Shown here: piece by piece, positions 63,917-64,000 of the stretch
Numbering within the stretch: the first letter of the stretch is position 1
Layout: each line of letters opens with the position of its first letter
Assembly: GCF_001295845.1 (NCBI RefSeq)
Contig: NZ_LJIC01000107.1
Location: 87,232 to 151,231, forward strand
Source: Rhodopseudomonas sp. AAP120
GTDB taxonomy: Bacteria; Pseudomonadota; Alphaproteobacteria; Rhizobiales; Xanthobacteraceae
Direction: 5' to 3'
Length of the DNA stretch: 64,000 nt
Position numbers and translations under genes: made by a program
The notes under the pieces: model-generated
Database searches by the model: none
The model's input: the letters and a program-made list of their open reading frames with translations, nothing else
What the model was told of the DNA's origin: nothing

Positions 63917-64000
63917 AAAAGGGGGTATGTAACGGGGGGCGTCGGCGAAATTACCGCCCACTCTGTTGCCTACACTGTCGCCTGCGAAAATCGCGCGTTG

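Overview
The window is GC-rich DNA from an alphaproteobacterium. The small proteins, the IS types (IS21, IS66, IS110, IS1182) and the copper and OpgC genes look most like the Bradyrhizobium/Rhodopseudomonas/Nitrobacter group (Nitrobacteraceae); this is inferred from gene content, not from a marker gene. No complete rRNA or tRNA gene, CRISPR array or replication origin was seen.

Layout. (1) 1-3.4 kb: a copper-handling cluster on the + strand (end of a TolC-type efflux protein, Tat-exported multicopper oxidase, His-rich cupredoxin, CusF-like protein, ECF sigma factor). (2) 3.4-4.7 kb: an IS110-family transposase. (3) 4.7-15.5 kb: a decaying stretch. It holds an acyltransferase, a membrane/secreted gene pair and a cytochrome c, among frameshifted genes (phenol-pathway-type outer-membrane protein, S1/P1-type nuclease, opgC) and two degenerate copies of one unknown sequence. 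(4) 15.5-17.3 kb: a class II Fic protein with ~24-bp repeats upstream. (5) 17.5-56.8 kb: a probable genomic island. Its left edge is an internally deleted tRNA-Ser (17490-17523) and its right edge is a 17-bp copy of the tRNA-Ser 3' end (56820-56836). (6) 56.8-64 kb: hydrolase, GIY-YIG protein, AAA ATPase, a broken IS1182 and short direct repeats at the window end.

Inside the island, from left to right: a damaged IS21; an IS66 nested in an older IS66 tnpB; a STAND-type NTPase/TPR protein paired with a small helical protein carrying the same RHIM/amyloid-like motif (a probable NLR-type suicide defence); a complete BREX operon (RHH regulator, brxE, brxA, brxB, brxC, pglX, pglZ, brxL, plus a coupled phospholipase-D-like gene) that mixes type 6 (brxE) and type 1 (brxL) parts; a convergent four-gene cassette (STAS-like, small unknown, Cys-rich protein, GHKL ATPase) of unknown function; a DNA-repair-like group (zinc-ribbon proteins, SRAP protease, UDG-like protein, DEDD exonuclease); a DUF2971 protein; and a PD-(D/E)XK-type protein with a helical partner.

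Read together, 17.5-56.8 kb is best explained as a tRNA-Ser-associated defence island. The STAND/motif pair and the STAS/GHKL cassette are the strongest candidates for little-described biology, and the BREX locus is an atypical hybrid. Many genes outside the BREX core carry single-base frameshifts; some may be sequencing errors.
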